DNA of 64,000 nucleotides from Nitrospirota bacterium (lineage in GTDB: Bacteria > Nitrospirota > Thermodesulfovibrionia > Thermodesulfovibrionales > UBA9159): NCBI GenBank assembly GCA_023475105.1, contig JAMCWJ010000050.1, positions 1 through 64,000 on the forward strand. Direction: 5' to 3'. Positions 1 to 8,328 of the stretch are shown piece by piece. The notes under the pieces were generated by a model. It searched no databases. It was not told the DNA's origin and was given only the letters and a program-made list of their open reading frames with translations. The translations under genes and the position numbers were made by a program. Positions within the stretch are counted from its first letter, which is position 1; every line of letters starts with the position of its first letter.

Positions 1-402
1 TTCGAAGATGGTCACTTCGTGACCTTTAAGGGCAAGAAAATAAGCCGCGGTAAGACCACTGGGACCCGCCCCGACTACCGCTATCTTTCCCCCTGTAGAA
101 GGCGCCTTCCTCAAGTTCTCTTTCCAAAGATCGCCGCCTTTTTCGGCCGCCGTCCTCTTAAGAGCCCTGATCGCAATAGACTCATCGAATTGCCCCTTAC
201 CGCATTGGACTTCACATGGGGCAAAACATGCGTGACCACAAATGGATGGAAAGGGAATCGCTTCCCGAATGACGGCCAGCGCCTCATCGAATCTGCCGGC
301 CGCGATCGCCCTCACATAACGCGGGACATCTATCCCGGCTGGACAATGCCTCTGACAGGCTGCCTGCTTTCGAGTGACCCTTAAACATGTTGCACTTTGC
401 AT
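1..402 (-). CDS. GltD-like NAD(P)H oxidoreductase, N-terminal part (runs off window)
   Basis: Read on the minus strand from ATG at 402 to the window edge, 134 codons, with the C-terminus missing. The start has a GGAGG ribosome site about 8 nt upstream. The N-terminus carries the cysteine-rich dicluster domain of glutamate-synthase small subunits and dihydropyrimidine-dehydrogenase-like proteins: C16-x3-C20-P followed by GIDVPRY, then C55, C59, C63 and C67. A Rossmann FAD motif, VVGAGPSGL, begins near residue 113. Known relatives move electrons between NAD(P)H, flavin and Fe-S clusters. The gene follows the SauS-like dehydrogenase on the same strand, so it may act as its electron partner; that is inference. 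True glutamate synthase beta subunit is the main alternative, but no gltB is visible. Confidence 0.85.
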   Translation of the reverse strand, partial: MQSATCLRVTRKQAACQRHCPAGIDVPRYVRAIAAGRFDEALAVIREAIPFPSICGHACFAPCEVQCGKGQFDESIAIRALKRTAAEKGGDLWKENLRKAPSTGGKIAVVGAGPSGLTAAYFLALKGHEVTIFE

Positions 403-440
403 TAATCGAACCTCCATACATTCAATCAATAGACTTTGGT

Positions 441-590
441 TCAGCGAAAACTTTCTAAAATGCCACTTCTCCCTGCTAACTTTTTCTTCTGCGGTCTGCT
501 TCCTGCAAGCACCAGTAAATTACCCCGTATCTTATCGGTCTTTCGAAAAAATCCTGAATCCGGAACATCCATTGTAGTCTCTTCTTCCAT
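441..590 (-). CDS. possible small protein of 49 residues, unknown function
   Basis: A short open frame fills most of the 200-base gap between the SauS-like gene and the GltD-like gene, on the same strand. It starts at ATG 590, 12 nt after the upstream stop codon, with GGGAAA just before it, and ends with TGA at 441. The product is charged, with a basic C-terminal half, and has no signal peptide or membrane segment. I recognise no family. The spacing and ribosome site favour translation, but the frame could be chance. Confidence 0.3.
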   Translation of the reverse strand: MEEETTMDVPDSGFFRKTDKIRGNLLVLAGSRPQKKKLAGRSGILESFR

Positions 591-601
591 TTTCCCAATC
601 T

Positions 602-2008
602 TTAGAGACCGGCAGCATGTTTATTTAAGTAAGCTCCCCACAGTTCCTCCTCCGACGGGATTACTTCAGGAATGATCCGGGACAATCTCGTAATATTAAT
701 GAAGTGCTTATACGAGAGGTTTTCGTTTATACTGTTTCCACCCCAGGTACCGCAGCCCATGGTCAAAGTGAAATTCAAGCCGTTGTCAAAATTACCTCCG
801 TTACCGAACGCCTGGGCCTGATTGACAAGAATCCTCGAGACCGGCATCCTTTCCGCAAGCTTCATGATATGATCTTCGTCAGTCGAATGGATGCCGCAGG
901 AATGTCCCTTCCCTTCATATTCAATGATCCTTTCCACTTTTTCCAGAGCCTCCTCGAAGGCGCCGTACTTATAAAGACTCAAAATGATGGAAAGCTTCTC
1001 ACCTGAAAAGGGATAGTCTCTCCCGATCCCTTCTTCTTCGACCATGATAAATTTTATGCCGCCCATCTTCGCAGAGGGTATGCCTGCAAGAGAGGCGATA
1101 ACTGCCGGGGCCTGTCCCACTATGGCGGGATTGATATGGCCGTTCTTAAAAGCCGCAGTTTGTAAAGCTCTTTTTTCCTCCCGGGAAGCGAGATAGCCAC
1201 CTTCTTGCTTGAGAGAATTCACAACTCTGTCATAAATGCTCTCGTGTATGACAAGGGAGTTCTCGGACGAACAGCTCGTGGCATAGTCAAAGATTTTGCT
1301 GCTGACGATCTTATTCGCCGCCTGGCCGATGTCGGCCGTCGGATCGATAATTACAACAGCGTTGCCCATGCCGACGCCGAGCGCAGGGGTTCCGCTGGAG
1401 TATGCAGCCTGGACCATTGCCGGTCCCCCCGTCGCAACTACCAAGTCGACTTGACGCATGAGCTCCTGCGTCAACTCCTTGGTAGGCTCCTCCAGGAACT
1501 GGACGAGATCGAGAGGAGCGCCTAGCTTGGTCATTTCATGATGCATGAGACTGACGGTCTCCGCACAGGTCCTCTTCCCACGAGGGTGGGGAGCCAGAAT
1601 AACGGCATTTCTTCCCTTTAAGATCATCATTGTGTTATTTACCGGGGTCGCTGCAGGATTTGTGACCGGCGTCAGCGCAGCCACGACCCCCATCGGCTTA
1701 GCAATTTGCGTGATGCCGGTTCTTATATCGACATCGATCACCCCAACTGATTTGGCGCCGGGACCCAAGAGATCCATGAGAGTGCCCATGGTTTTTCTGC
1801 GGTTCTTAACAACCTTGTCCTCATAATTCCCCATACGGGTCTCTTCCACGCTCAAGCGGGCGAGATATTTGGCATTTTCCTCCTTATACAATGCCCAGGC
1901 AACCGCCGTAATCAACTCATTTACTTTCTCTTGATCGTAGTGTTCAATCTGCTCTTGGGCTTTTCTCGCTCTCGCAATCAGTTCATTTACAATGCTTTTG
2001 TTTTCCAT
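602..2008 (-). CDS. sauS: SauS-like acylating (sulfo)acetaldehyde dehydrogenase
   Basis: A 468-residue CoA-dependent aldehyde dehydrogenase. Members of this family oxidise an aldehyde to its acyl-CoA with NAD(P)+, or run the reverse. The catalytic cysteine is seen as C246 in ATSCSSEN, and the C-terminal signature GNGGNFDNG with MGCGTWGG is present. Length and layout fit sulfoacetaldehyde dehydrogenase (SauS) better than the longer AdhE enzymes or the microcompartment PduP/EutE enzymes, and no encapsulation peptide or shell gene is present. It is the first gene downstream of a minus-strand sigma-54 promoter at 2127-2142, with a leader of about 107 nt. Neighbours include a TauE-type exporter and an LDH2-family dehydrogenase, which also suggest C2/C3 sulfonates. 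The exact substrate is inferred; plain acetaldehyde remains possible. Confidence 0.7.
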   Translation of the reverse strand: MENKSIVNELIARARKAQEQIEHYDQEKVNELITAVAWALYKEENAKYLARLSVEETRMGNYEDKVVKNRRKTMGTLMDLLGPGAKSVGVIDVDIRTGITQIAKPMGVVAALTPVTNPAATPVNNTMMILKGRNAVILAPHPRGKRTCAETVSLMHHEMTKLGAPLDLVQFLEEPTKELTQELMRQVDLVVATGGPAMVQAAYSSGTPALGVGMGNAVVIIDPTADIGQAANKIVSSKIFDYATSCSSENSLVIHESIYDRVVNSLKQEGGYLASREEKRALQTAAFKNGHINPAIVGQAPAVIASLAGIPSAKMGGIKFIMVEEEGIGRDYPFSGEKLSIILSLYKYGAFEEALEKVERIIEYEGKGHSCGIHSTDEDHIMKLAERMPVSRILVNQAQAFGNGGNFDNGLNFTLTMGCGTWGGNSINENLSYKHFINITRLSRIIPEVIPSEEELWGAYLNKHAAGL

Positions 2009-2126
2009 TACTTATTCCCTCTTATCCAAATTAACTTGTGACATTTCTATTCCCATTTGATGGAGATTTTCCTTGGTAATGCCCGCATCTTTTCTTGCTT
2101 GTCGACCATGTTCATGACATAATGCT

Positions 2127-2142
2127 AGCAATCCCCATGCCA
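2127..2142 (-). promoter_or_regulatory. sigma-54 promoter of the SauS-like operon
   Basis: On the minus strand the sequence TGGCAT-GGGGA-TTGCT matches the -24/-12 consensus TGGCAC-N5-TTGCW with one mismatch, and GG and GC are exactly 10 bp apart. The start site would be near 2115, about 107 nt before the dehydrogenase start. A divergent sigma-54 activator gene lies next to it, with repeat operators 90-190 bp upstream, the usual arrangement for enhancer-dependent control. Confidence 0.8.
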
Positions 2143-2232
2143 ATTTCTTTTTATGTATCTGATCCTATTTTCTTCTTTTCTTCAGATTTCTTTTGGGGAC
2201 CGGACGATCTATATGCAAAAGTGCTCCGCAAG

Positions 2233-2315
2233 TTTCCGGATAGGCTTGTCTTTGGCCATTGTCGTCGTGGAAGCTGTAAAACGCTTTGTCTTTGTTTCCG
2301 GACAGGCATGTCTGG
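2233..2315. promoter_or_regulatory. paired upstream activator sites (two 19-bp direct repeats)
   Basis: Two copies of TTTCCGGAYAGGCWTGTCT lie at 2233-2251 and 2295-2313, 62 bp apart (about six helical turns). The second copy is also a near-perfect palindrome, CCGGACA-GGCA-TGTCTGG; the first has weaker symmetry. They sit upstream of the minus-strand sigma-54 promoter and 75-160 bp before the activator gene. That suits binding by the dimeric Fis-type activator encoded at 2390, possibly with autoregulation. Binding is inferred. Confidence 0.65.
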
Positions 2316-2389
2316 ATTTATAGATTACATTTATGGTACTTTATATAGTCTTATTTGAAACTATGGGTTAGATTCGCAGATAAGAGACA

Positions 2390-3829
2390 ATGGACAAGAC
2401 GGCCGTACAATATAAAGAGGGAAGCAAGGTAATCAACGTTGCTGAGCTCATCCTGAACAATCTCCCGAGCGGGATTATTTTTTGTGACGCTGACTGCAAT
2501 ATCCTTTTCATTAACAAAACCTATGCCGATTACATTGGAGTGAATCAGGAAGAGGTAATCGGCAAACCGATTCTTGATTATATTCCTGCCTCAAGAATTC
2601 GCCATGTTCTCGAAACAGGAAAACCCGAACTGGGATTCAAATGCTGCATTGGAGAAGGGAAGGGAAAGAAAATCCTGGTCGTTAACAGAATCCCTGTTCC
2701 GGGAACAAACGGACGCATTTTCGGAGTGATATCCCAGACCCTCTTCGGCGACATAGGTGAACTTAAAGACTTATACGAGAGACTCGAATTGCTCGAAAGA
2801 AAAGTAACTTCTTATAGAGAGAAAATCAAGAGCGTACTTTCCGCAAAATATTCCATCGAAGACATAAAGGGACAAAGTGCCGATATTGTGAAGGCCAAAG
2901 AACTTTTGGAGAAATATGCAAAGACTGAGTTTCCTGTTCTCGTTTTAGGGGCCACAGGTACGGGAAAAGAATTGATGGCCCATTCCCTGCACGCGGAAAG
3001 CGAGCGCGCCAGAGGTCCGTTCGTATCTGTCAACTGTGCCGCTATACCGCATGATCTCCTTGAGTCTGAACTTTTCGGTTATGTTCAGGGTGCGTTCACC
3101 GGAGCGCAAAAAGAAGGCAAGATTGGACAAATAGAATTGGCCGACAGAGGGACTCTGTTCCTTGACGAAATTGGTGAAATGTCGTTACAGGCTCAGGTTA
3201 AGCTCCTAAGGGTGTTGGAAGACAAGACAGTTTGTCGACTGGGAGCAACCTACCCAAGTAAGGTGGACTTTCGCCTGGTGGCGGCCACGAGCCGGGACTT
3301 AAAGGCAATGATACTTGAAGGTAAGTTCAGGGAAGATTTATATTACAGGCTCAGCACCATGGTAGTTTCTTTGCCTTCTCTTCGCGAAAGAAAAGAGGAT
3401 ATCCCGCTTCTGGTACGACACATTATAGACAGGATGGGCTTTCATCACCTCTCCTGCTCTCGCGAAGCTATTGATGTTTTGAAGGGATATCATTGGCCGG
3501 GAAATATTCGTGAGCTGCAAAATGTGATAGGCCGCGCCGCAAGTCTTTGCAGTGGAGATGTCATCAATGTCGATGACCTGCCGCCTGAGATCGTTGCTGA
3601 GCCTACTTCCGATTCTTTTCATAATGAGACCTTTACAGCGGTGGCATCTAAATCCGAGTTATCAAAATTGCTTTCCGACAGCGAGCGAAAATTGATTCTC
3701 GACGCCCTGAAGGCGAACGACTGGAACATGGTAAAGACCGCAAAGATGCTGGGATTATCCAGGGCAACTCTTTATGAAAAGGCCAGGAAATATCAAATAT
3801 CCAAAACCAAAAGAGCCGTTGAAAGTTAA
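2390..3829 (+). CDS. sigma-54-dependent transcriptional activator (PAS, AAA+, Fis HTH)
   Basis: A 479-residue enhancer-binding protein. A PAS sensor domain covers about residues 15-125, followed by a short helical linker. The AAA+ domain runs from about 155 to 395, with Walker A GATGTGKE near 188, the sigma-54 contact loop GAFTGA near 234 and Walker B LFLDEIGEM. A Fis-type helix-turn-helix lies at about 435-475. It has no receiver domain, so it probably senses a ligand or redox state through PAS. It is transcribed divergently from the SauS-like operon and precedes the LDH2/DASS/TauE genes. Both flanking units carry -24/-12 promoters, so it is the likely local activator. The inducer is unknown. 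Confidence 0.92.
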   Translation: MDKTAVQYKEGSKVINVAELILNNLPSGIIFCDADCNILFINKTYADYIGVNQEEVIGKPILDYIPASRIRHVLETGKPELGFKCCIGEGKGKKILVVNRIPVPGTNGRIFGVISQTLFGDIGELKDLYERLELLERKVTSYREKIKSVLSAKYSIEDIKGQSADIVKAKELLEKYAKTEFPVLVLGATGTGKELMAHSLHAESERARGPFVSVNCAAIPHDLLESELFGYVQGAFTGAQKEGKIGQIELADRGTLFLDEIGEMSLQAQVKLLRVLEDKTVCRLGATYPSKVDFRLVAATSRDLKAMILEGKFREDLYYRLSTMVVSLPSLRERKEDIPLLVRHIIDRMGFHHLSCSREAIDVLKGYHWPGNIRELQNVIGRAASLCSGDVINVDDLPPEIVAEPTSDSFHNETFTAVASKSELSKLLSDSERKLILDALKANDWNMVKTAKMLGLSRATLYEKARKYQISKTKRAVES

Positions 3830-4001
3830 TCCGATTTCACTTTTTTGCGAACGGCCGCCGTAATCGTCTTCCTCCTATCTCAGCAAAGGGTCAGCTATCG
3901 CGTTGTTTCCTGTCTGTGGATAAGTTGCCGCGATGGCCGATCCTTTAAACATCATATCCCGGGCGATTCTGATACTTTGAGTCAACTAATCGGTCATCCG
4001 C

Positions 4002-4017
4002 TGGTACAAGAATTGCT
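4002..4017 (+). promoter_or_regulatory. sigma-54 promoter of the LDH2-DASS-TauE operon
   Basis: TGGTAC-AAGAA-TTGCT matches the -24/-12 consensus with one mismatch and the obligatory 10-bp GG-to-GC spacing. Transcription would start at about 4028, so the ATG at 4032 would have almost no leader. A possible half operator (TGTCTG) lies about 90 bp upstream near 3910, but no full copy of the 2233/2295 repeat was seen there. The rest of 3830-4001 shows nothing else. Confidence 0.65.
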
Positions 4018-4031
4018 TCTATCCAATGATA

Positions 4032-5075
4032 ATGAAGTATTATGACTCACAAAAAATTAAGAAGCTGATTACAGATATCGCTAAAGGGGCCGGGGTCCCG
4101 GAGAGAGACGCTCTCATCCTTTCCGATGCGTTAGTCGAGGCAGATGTCCATGGAACATATACCCATGGGATTTCCAGGGTCAATATCTACATCCGCCGCA
4201 TACAGAGAGGATTGACAAATCCCCGGGCTGATATCACCGTTGAGAGAAGACGCGGCTCAGTAATAGCCGTTGATGCGGGGAATGGACTGGGACATGTTCA
4301 AGCTTATAAAGTTCTTGAGTTGCTGATACCCATAGCCAAATCCACGGGTATCGCGGCGGCGACTATCAGAAATTCGCAGCACTTCGGCGCGCTCTCTTAT
4401 TACTGCAACAAGGCTGCCGACAAAGATATGATCTTATTTGCCACGACCAACGCGGAGCCGGCCATGGCCCCTGAAGGAGGATATCAGGCATATTTCGGAA
4501 CGAATCCGATCGCAGTCTCCATCCCCACCGGAAAGGGGTACCATATCAAAATTGATCTCTCCACTTCGGTTGTCGCCCGCGGCAACATCATTGCCGCTTC
4601 GAAAGAGGGAAAGGAGATCCCCCCCGGCTGGGCTTTAGATCCGGACGGCAATCCGACAGTCGATGTCGAGAAGGCTCTGGCCGGAACTGTTCTCACTATG
4701 GCAGGCCATAAGGGATACGCTCTTGCCTTGATGGTTGAGGTCTTCTCCGGAGTCCTCTCCGGCGCCGCCGTGGGCTCCTCTATTGGTTCAATGTATAAGA
4801 ACCTCGACAGGAAACAAGACCTGGGACACTTCTTCTGTCTCATGGATATCGACGCCTTTATGGATCTCCCGGTTTTCAGGAAACGGATCGATGCGATGAT
4901 CGATGAGATCAAAGCCTGCAAGAAGCGGCCCGGGATTGAGGAAATATTGATTCCGGGTGAGCGTTCTTTCAGAATCGCAAATAAGAATCGGGAAAGAGGG
5001 ATCCCTATCAGCAATGCAACGCTGAAGGAGCTGAGAGCCTTGTGCGAGCAATACAACATCCCTTTCGCTTTATAA
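4032..5075 (+). CDS. LDH2/MDH2-family 2-hydroxyacid dehydrogenase (malate/sulfolactate type)
   Basis: A 347-residue NAD(P)-dependent oxidoreductase of the malate/L-lactate dehydrogenase 2 family, which is unrelated to classical LDH. Family motifs are seen: EADVHGTYTHGISR near the N-terminus, a conserved NSQHFGAL histidine segment, DLSTSVVARG, and GHKGYALALMVEV in the C-terminal half. Characterised relatives act on malate, ureidoglycolate, diketogulonate or (R)-sulfolactate (ComC). The neighbouring SauS-like dehydrogenase and TauE exporter make sulfolactate attractive, but sulfopyruvate decarboxylase genes are not visible. ATG 4026 is an alternative start in the same frame; 4032 is preferred because the sigma-54 start site falls near 4028. 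An ordinary malate dehydrogenase is the main alternative. Confidence 0.85.
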   Translation: MKYYDSQKIKKLITDIAKGAGVPERDALILSDALVEADVHGTYTHGISRVNIYIRRIQRGLTNPRADITVERRRGSVIAVDAGNGLGHVQAYKVLELLIPIAKSTGIAAATIRNSQHFGALSYYCNKAADKDMILFATTNAEPAMAPEGGYQAYFGTNPIAVSIPTGKGYHIKIDLSTSVVARGNIIAASKEGKEIPPGWALDPDGNPTVDVEKALAGTVLTMAGHKGYALALMVEVFSGVLSGAAVGSSIGSMYKNLDRKQDLGHFFCLMDIDAFMDLPVFRKRIDAMIDEIKACKKRPGIEEILIPGERSFRIANKNRERGIPISNATLKELRALCEQYNIPFAL

Positions 5076-5108
5076 AGAACTGAGCGGCCGAGGAGGCGAC
5101 GCGACGAG

Positions 5109-6512
5109 ATGACCAATCGGGGTTTCACCGTATCAATACCGATGTTACTTGCCTTCACACTATTTGTTCTTCCGGCCCCTGAGGGTCTTTCCCCACAGGC
5201 ATGGAAACTATTCGGGATTTTTGCAGGAACCATCCTGCTCCTCATGCTGCAGGGCCTGCCTGAACCGAGCGCCGTCCTGGTCGGAGTCACCGCCGCCGGT
5301 CTGCTGGTCGTGCCTCTGGGAGATATTCTGGTCGGCTTCACCGACCAGATAGTCTGGCTGACTGTTGTGGCCATCATTATGAGCATCGGCTTCAGCAAGA
5401 GCGGGCTCTCCAGACGAATCGGCTTCCTGATGATCGGGGCCTTCGGCAAGAGCAGTTTGAGATTGGGATACGTATTCAGTTTTATGGACCTGCTTCTGGC
5501 AACGTTCGTTCCTACTGCGCCGGCAAGGACAGGCGGCCTCGTTTATCCCATGTGTCATGGCGTCCTTGATGCCGTGAATTCTACGCCGCGCGAAAATCCC
5601 CGCAGACTCGGCTCCTATCTGACGGTGCTTCTTTACATGGTCAGCATGACTACCGGCAGTATATTCATGACAGGCATGGCTCCAAACCTGTTGAATGCTA
5701 AACTCGCCTCCCAGATCATGGGTCTCCAGATCAGTTGGCCTCTGTGGACTATCGGGGCCGCACCGAGTTTTATCGTCTTTCTCCTCATTCCCGTGGTGGC
5801 ATACAGGCTATACCCCCCGGAGATGCACTCCCTCGAACATATTCGCCGGGCAGCCAGGATTGAACTCACGGCAATGGGACCGATGCACTGGAAGGAAATT
5901 GTGGTGGCGGCAACCTTTTTGACGGCCTTGATCCTCTGGGCGACCAACGGCATGACAAGAATGAATATCACTATCGTGGCCTTCCTGTGCACCGTTATCC
6001 TGTTGCTGTGCAATGTAATCCAGTGGGAAGATATCGCGGAGAGCAAAGAGGCCTGGTCGACACTGGTCTGGTTTGGGGGCATTATAGGCCTCTCATCTGC
6101 GCTCGATAAATTGGGGTTCTTTACGTGGTTCACTGTTCTCCTGAAGAGCGCCCTTCCACTGGGGGGTCTCGGCCACTTTCCATCACTGCTGATCGTCGCC
6201 CTCCTTGCGGTTATTCCGCATTACTTGTTCCCGTCTTTGACCGTATATGTGGCGACCTTTTCACCGGTCCTGTTCGGTTTCATTGTTGCGGCCGATATCC
6301 CTCATTATCCGGCAGTGCTTTTGGCGTGCTATTTAATGGTCATTTCATCCACTTTGACTCACTACGGCAATGGTTTAGGTCCCTTGCTTGTTGCAACAGG
6401 GTATGTTGATAAAAGAATCCTGTGGAGATTGGGGCTCGTGGTAACGGTTCTGGCAGCAGCGATTTATTTGACCGTCGGGCTTCTCTATTGGAAATTGATC
6501 GGCATTTACTAA
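5109..6512 (+). CDS. DASS (SLC13) family anion transporter
   Basis: A 467-residue inner-membrane protein with about 11-12 hydrophobic segments. It has the two-fold repeat layout of divalent anion:sodium symporters, including the FVPTAPARTGGLVYP and VIPHYLFPSLTVYVATFSP hairpin-like regions that correspond to the paired substrate loops. Family members import dicarboxylates, sulfate or related organic anions, with sodium or by exchange. It has an AGGAGG ribosome site and follows the LDH2-family gene by 33 nt, so the two are probably co-transcribed from the promoter at 4002. In this setting it probably imports the carboxylate or sulfonate that the dehydrogenases consume. Sodium dependence and substrate cannot be read from the sequence. 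Confidence 0.85.
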   Translation: MTNRGFTVSIPMLLAFTLFVLPAPEGLSPQAWKLFGIFAGTILLLMLQGLPEPSAVLVGVTAAGLLVVPLGDILVGFTDQIVWLTVVAIIMSIGFSKSGLSRRIGFLMIGAFGKSSLRLGYVFSFMDLLLATFVPTAPARTGGLVYPMCHGVLDAVNSTPRENPRRLGSYLTVLLYMVSMTTGSIFMTGMAPNLLNAKLASQIMGLQISWPLWTIGAAPSFIVFLLIPVVAYRLYPPEMHSLEHIRRAARIELTAMGPMHWKEIVVAATFLTALILWATNGMTRMNITIVAFLCTVILLLCNVIQWEDIAESKEAWSTLVWFGGIIGLSSALDKLGFFTWFTVLLKSALPLGGLGHFPSLLIVALLAVIPHYLFPSLTVYVATFSPVLFGFIVAADIPHYPAVLLACYLMVISSTLTHYGNGLGPLLVATGYVDKRILWRLGLVVTVLAAAIYLTVGLLYWKLIGIY

Positions 6513-6624
6513 AAGGATTAAGAGAGTCCAGAGCAGTTCCCGGCTATCCTGCAGTCATGCAGGAGGCTCTATGTGGAGGAGATGTGGTGTGGCATCGATT
6601 GTCTCAACTGACAGTGGAGTTTGC

Positions 6625-7347
6625 ATGACTTTGTTCAGTGTTATACTTGCCAGTATCGCGTTCTTTGGAGGGGTCCTCAAGAGCGGGTTCGGAATGGGCG
6701 GCATCTTCCTTACACCGGTCCTCGCGCTGGTAACCGATCCAAAGGAAGCAGTTGCACTCGTGGCCCCCATGATGCTCTTTACGGACATAACCGCTCTTTA
6801 CCAATACCGGTACCGATGGGATATCAAATATATTGCGGCATTACTACCTGCCTGCCTTATAGGGGCGGTCTCAGGAGCCTTTCTTTTAAATTGGTTTACC
6901 CCCCCCACCGTGCGGCGTACGATCGGAATCATCGCCCTCGTGTACATGGGGAATGAACTGTTCAGAAAGATGCTCTTCCGTCCATCTCATACGCCGAATC
7001 CCCTATGGGGCCCCATCACGGGTATAGTAAGCGGTGTTGCCACATCCCTAGCGAATGCCGGTGGGGTCTTTCTTATCGCCTATCTCGCGAGACGCCTTCA
7101 GAAGCTCTACCTTATGGGAACCCTCGTCGTGTTATACTTTTTCTTCAGTCTGGTGAAGGTCGTGATGTTCACAGGCTTCGGTATATTAACGCAGCAGTTG
7201 TGGCTTACAGAGCTCTATCTCATACCGTTGATGTTCATCGGCGGCATGACGGGCAATTGGATAAACAAACGACTGCCTGAAATTTATTTCAAGTGGTTCG
7301 TTTTTGTCCTCGTCATAGGCGCCTGCATTAAACTTGCATTTTTCTGA
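6625..7347 (+). CDS. TauE/SafE family membrane exporter
   Basis: A 240-residue membrane protein with about eight hydrophobic segments and the tandem TauE/SafE (DUF81) halves; GGVLKSGFGMGGIFLTP is the typical first loop. The chosen start, ATG 6625, follows GGAG by 6 nt; an in-frame ATG at 6571 lacks a good ribosome site. The family includes proteins proposed to export sulfite or sulfoacetate in sulfonate-degrading bacteria, as well as many uncharacterised anion carriers. It lies 112 nt after the DASS gene on the same strand, as the last intact gene of the island. Sulfite export is suggested only by this context. Confidence 0.85.
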   Translation: MTLFSVILASIAFFGGVLKSGFGMGGIFLTPVLALVTDPKEAVALVAPMMLFTDITALYQYRYRWDIKYIAALLPACLIGAVSGAFLLNWFTPPTVRRTIGIIALVYMGNELFRKMLFRPSHTPNPLWGPITGIVSGVATSLANAGGVFLIAYLARRLQKLYLMGTLVVLYFFFSLVKVVMFTGFGILTQQLWLTELYLIPLMFIGGMTGNWINKRLPEIYFKWFVFVLVIGACIKLAFF

Positions 7348-7380
7348 CGGATGCGCTTTCTTTCGACCTCATTAGTAAGT

Positions 7381-7677
7381 ATGGAACTTCGGGATAACTT
7401 TCACCGTATCATAGACTACCTGCGCATCTCCGTCACCGACCGATGCAACCTCAGATGTGTCTACTGCATGCCTGCCGGCGGTGTCAGGCCCGCGGAGCAC
7501 AAGGAGATAAATAAGAAGTTAGATGCAAAAAGGCGAAACCGTCAACAAGTGGATTCTGCCGCTCTGGAACTAAGCGCAATTAATGGACAATTTATCAGGA
7601 GATTTCTCTTCCAATCCGCCCGGCTTTTTGATAAAATGGTTGTGCTGACTTTTTCTTTTGATGGGGAGAGACCATGA
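7381..7677 (+). pseudogene. moaA: moaA 5' fragment (truncated radical-SAM GTP 3',8-cyclase)
   Basis: The first 43 codons, from ATG 7381 to about 7509, read as the N-terminus of MoaA: RDNF then [20 protein letters not shown], with the C22-x3-C26-x2-C29 radical-SAM cluster motif, and an HKEI segment. After that the frame continues with 55 residues that do not look like MoaA, and stops at 7677. Intact MoaA is about 320-330 residues, so roughly 85 percent is missing. The break coincides with the edge of the accessory island. The fragment cannot bind GTP or the second Fe-S cluster. A functional moaA must be elsewhere if the molybdoenzyme at 33.5 kb is used. Confidence 0.75.
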
Positions 7678-7853
7678 CGGAAGGACGTGAACGCCTCGTG
7701 AAAACTTCGGTGTACCTTGAGGAGGAAATCCTCGATGCCCTCAAAGAACTCGCCGAAGAGTACTCGCGGGAAACCGGCCGCACATGGTCCACGGGTGCGG
7801 TAATACGCGTCGCCCTGAGCGAATTTTTTTCGCGCAGGGGCAGGATCCTCTGA
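7674..7853 (+). CDS. small ribbon-helix-helix protein
   Basis: A 59-residue protein starting at ATG 7674, which overlaps the stop of the moaA-fragment frame as ATGA; GGGGAG lies 8 nt upstream. The sequence has a short basic strand (VKTSVYLEE) followed by two helices ([16 protein letters not shown] and [13 protein letters not shown]), which fits the RHH fold of CopG/Arc-type DNA-binding proteins. Such proteins act as dimeric repressors or as antitoxins. No toxin-like gene adjoins it, and the next 475 bases hold no gene. Its target is unknown; autoregulation is possible. Confidence 0.65.
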   Translation: MTEGRERLVKTSVYLEEEILDALKELAEEYSRETGRTWSTGAVIRVALSEFFSRRGRIL

Positions 7854-8328
7854 CATCGTTCCGCCCCTGCCCCCCCCCGTCCGCATCTACTTGACAAAGC
7901 CTTTCTTTTTTGCTCAAATGGTAATAATTGCAGACTAAACCTCTGACTTTAGAGGAAGCGCTGCCGTCATTCTCCCGACATTCCGGGCCGGTGCAGGCCC
8001 GGACTCTGCCGTTCGCAGCAGGAGGCGGCAAACAGTTTGCACAGCTCACAGAAGGGGAACATCTTAATTCTGACGCGGAATGACAATCAGCATGTCTGTA
8101 TCTTCCGGCCTGATTATTGCCGTGACGCTCACGCTACCGGGAGCCGGGCAGAAACGGTCCGGACTCAGCTCATTTCGGAAATTAGAACCCTGAAGACAGA
8201 GGGGAATTGTCTCAGGAGACGGGAAAGGAGATGATGCATATGGCGCCTTGGTAGCGCGTGAAAATGAGTGTATCCATTCCTCGCAGGGAAGTACGCAAAA
8301 CGAGTGAATCAGTGAAAGGAGGGTGTAG
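7854..8328. other. intergenic region upstream of the porin-cytochrome operon
   Basis: About 475 bases without a credible gene. A -35 TTGACA lies at 7891-7896, with TCAAAT 17 bp later (7914-7919). A GC-rich hairpin with CCGGGCC/GGCCCGG arms lies at 7983-8002. The AAGGAGGG ribosome site lies just before 8329. A weak -24/-12-like sequence occurs at 8241-8255 but lacks the TTGC element. This long leader may carry regulation of the conduit; I could not match it to a known riboswitch. Confidence 0.4.

Noticed and set aside
8241-8255. possible sigma-54 promoter before the porin gene
   Set aside because: TGGCGC with GG-to-GC spacing of 10 is present, but the -12 element is TAGC instead of TTGC; too weak to call.
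7854-8328. cyclic di-GMP or molybdenum-cofactor riboswitch in the cytochrome operon leader
   Set aside because: I looked for the conserved cores of both folds and did not find them.
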